Shown piece after piece: positions 5,694 to 5,759 of a DNA stretch of 5,759 nt (positions within the stretch are counted from its first letter, which is position 1; the number at the start of each line of letters is the position of its first letter). Under the pieces are notes generated by a model, which saw only the letters and a program-made list of their open reading frames with translations, was not told where the DNA came from and did no database searches. Origin of the DNA: Planctomycetaceae bacterium (GTDB taxonomy: Bacteria > Planctomycetota > Planctomycetia > Pirellulales > JAEUIK01); NCBI GenBank assembly GCA_015493185.1, contig WGDQ01000688.1, forward strand, positions 1-5,759, in the 5' to 3' direction. The position numbers and the translations under genes are program-made.

Positions 5694-5759
5694 CGCATCA
5701 GCCGGCTTGTGTTGAAAGCCGCCTCGTTACAAACACTTCGGGTGGGTGAAGACATCCGG

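Overview
The window is a GC-rich piece of bacterial chromosome that reads best as a planctomycete, probably of the Pirellulales type. This is inferred from protein style, not proven: a bifunctional-nuclease protein beginning PVQMELARIIISEIND, a small membrane-anchored PH-domain protein, a BioF2/CelD-type GNAT, moderate to high GC, long gene-poor gaps, and GTG/TTG starts. There is no rRNA, tRNA, CRISPR array, insertion sequence or phage gene. Six protein-coding genes are well supported, and most of them are housekeeping or general metabolic.

Left part (1-1184). A minus-strand gene (61-579) encodes a 172-residue membrane protein with a bacterial PH domain. It is separated by a 605-bp gene-free region from the next gene, which runs the other way. 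That gap holds two perfect TATAAT boxes pointing outward, one for each flanking gene, neither with a clear -35 box. The implied leaders are about 105 nt (PH gene) and about 165 nt (nuclease gene); the second contains a short TCGNN tandem repeat and a small hairpin.

Middle part (1185-2348). A BFN-domain (DUF151) bifunctional nuclease gene is followed after 83 bp by a NUDIX gene with the CoA-pyrophosphatase signature. They are probably co-transcribed and end at a likely intrinsic terminator that overlaps the NUDIX stop codon. Next comes a 705-bp gene-poor stretch (2349-3053) with two GC-rich inverted repeats and an 18-bp direct repeat at a 28-bp period.

Right part (3054-5759). A GNAT/BioF2-like acyltransferase gene (GTG start) overlaps a HAD-superfamily phosphatase gene by 8 bp, forming a tight two-gene operon with a probable terminator in the 30-bp convergent gap. 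The facing minus-strand gene is tsaB, a subunit of the t6A37 tRNA-modification machinery. Its N-terminal coding sequence appears to carry a one-base deletion: the residues SEYQILA lie in one frame and ETSGTTGSVALL in the next. This is the most noteworthy observation in the window. I see no evidence of a novel multi-gene system here. The frameshifted tsaB, the repeat-bearing gap and the divergent promoter region are what deserve follow-up.
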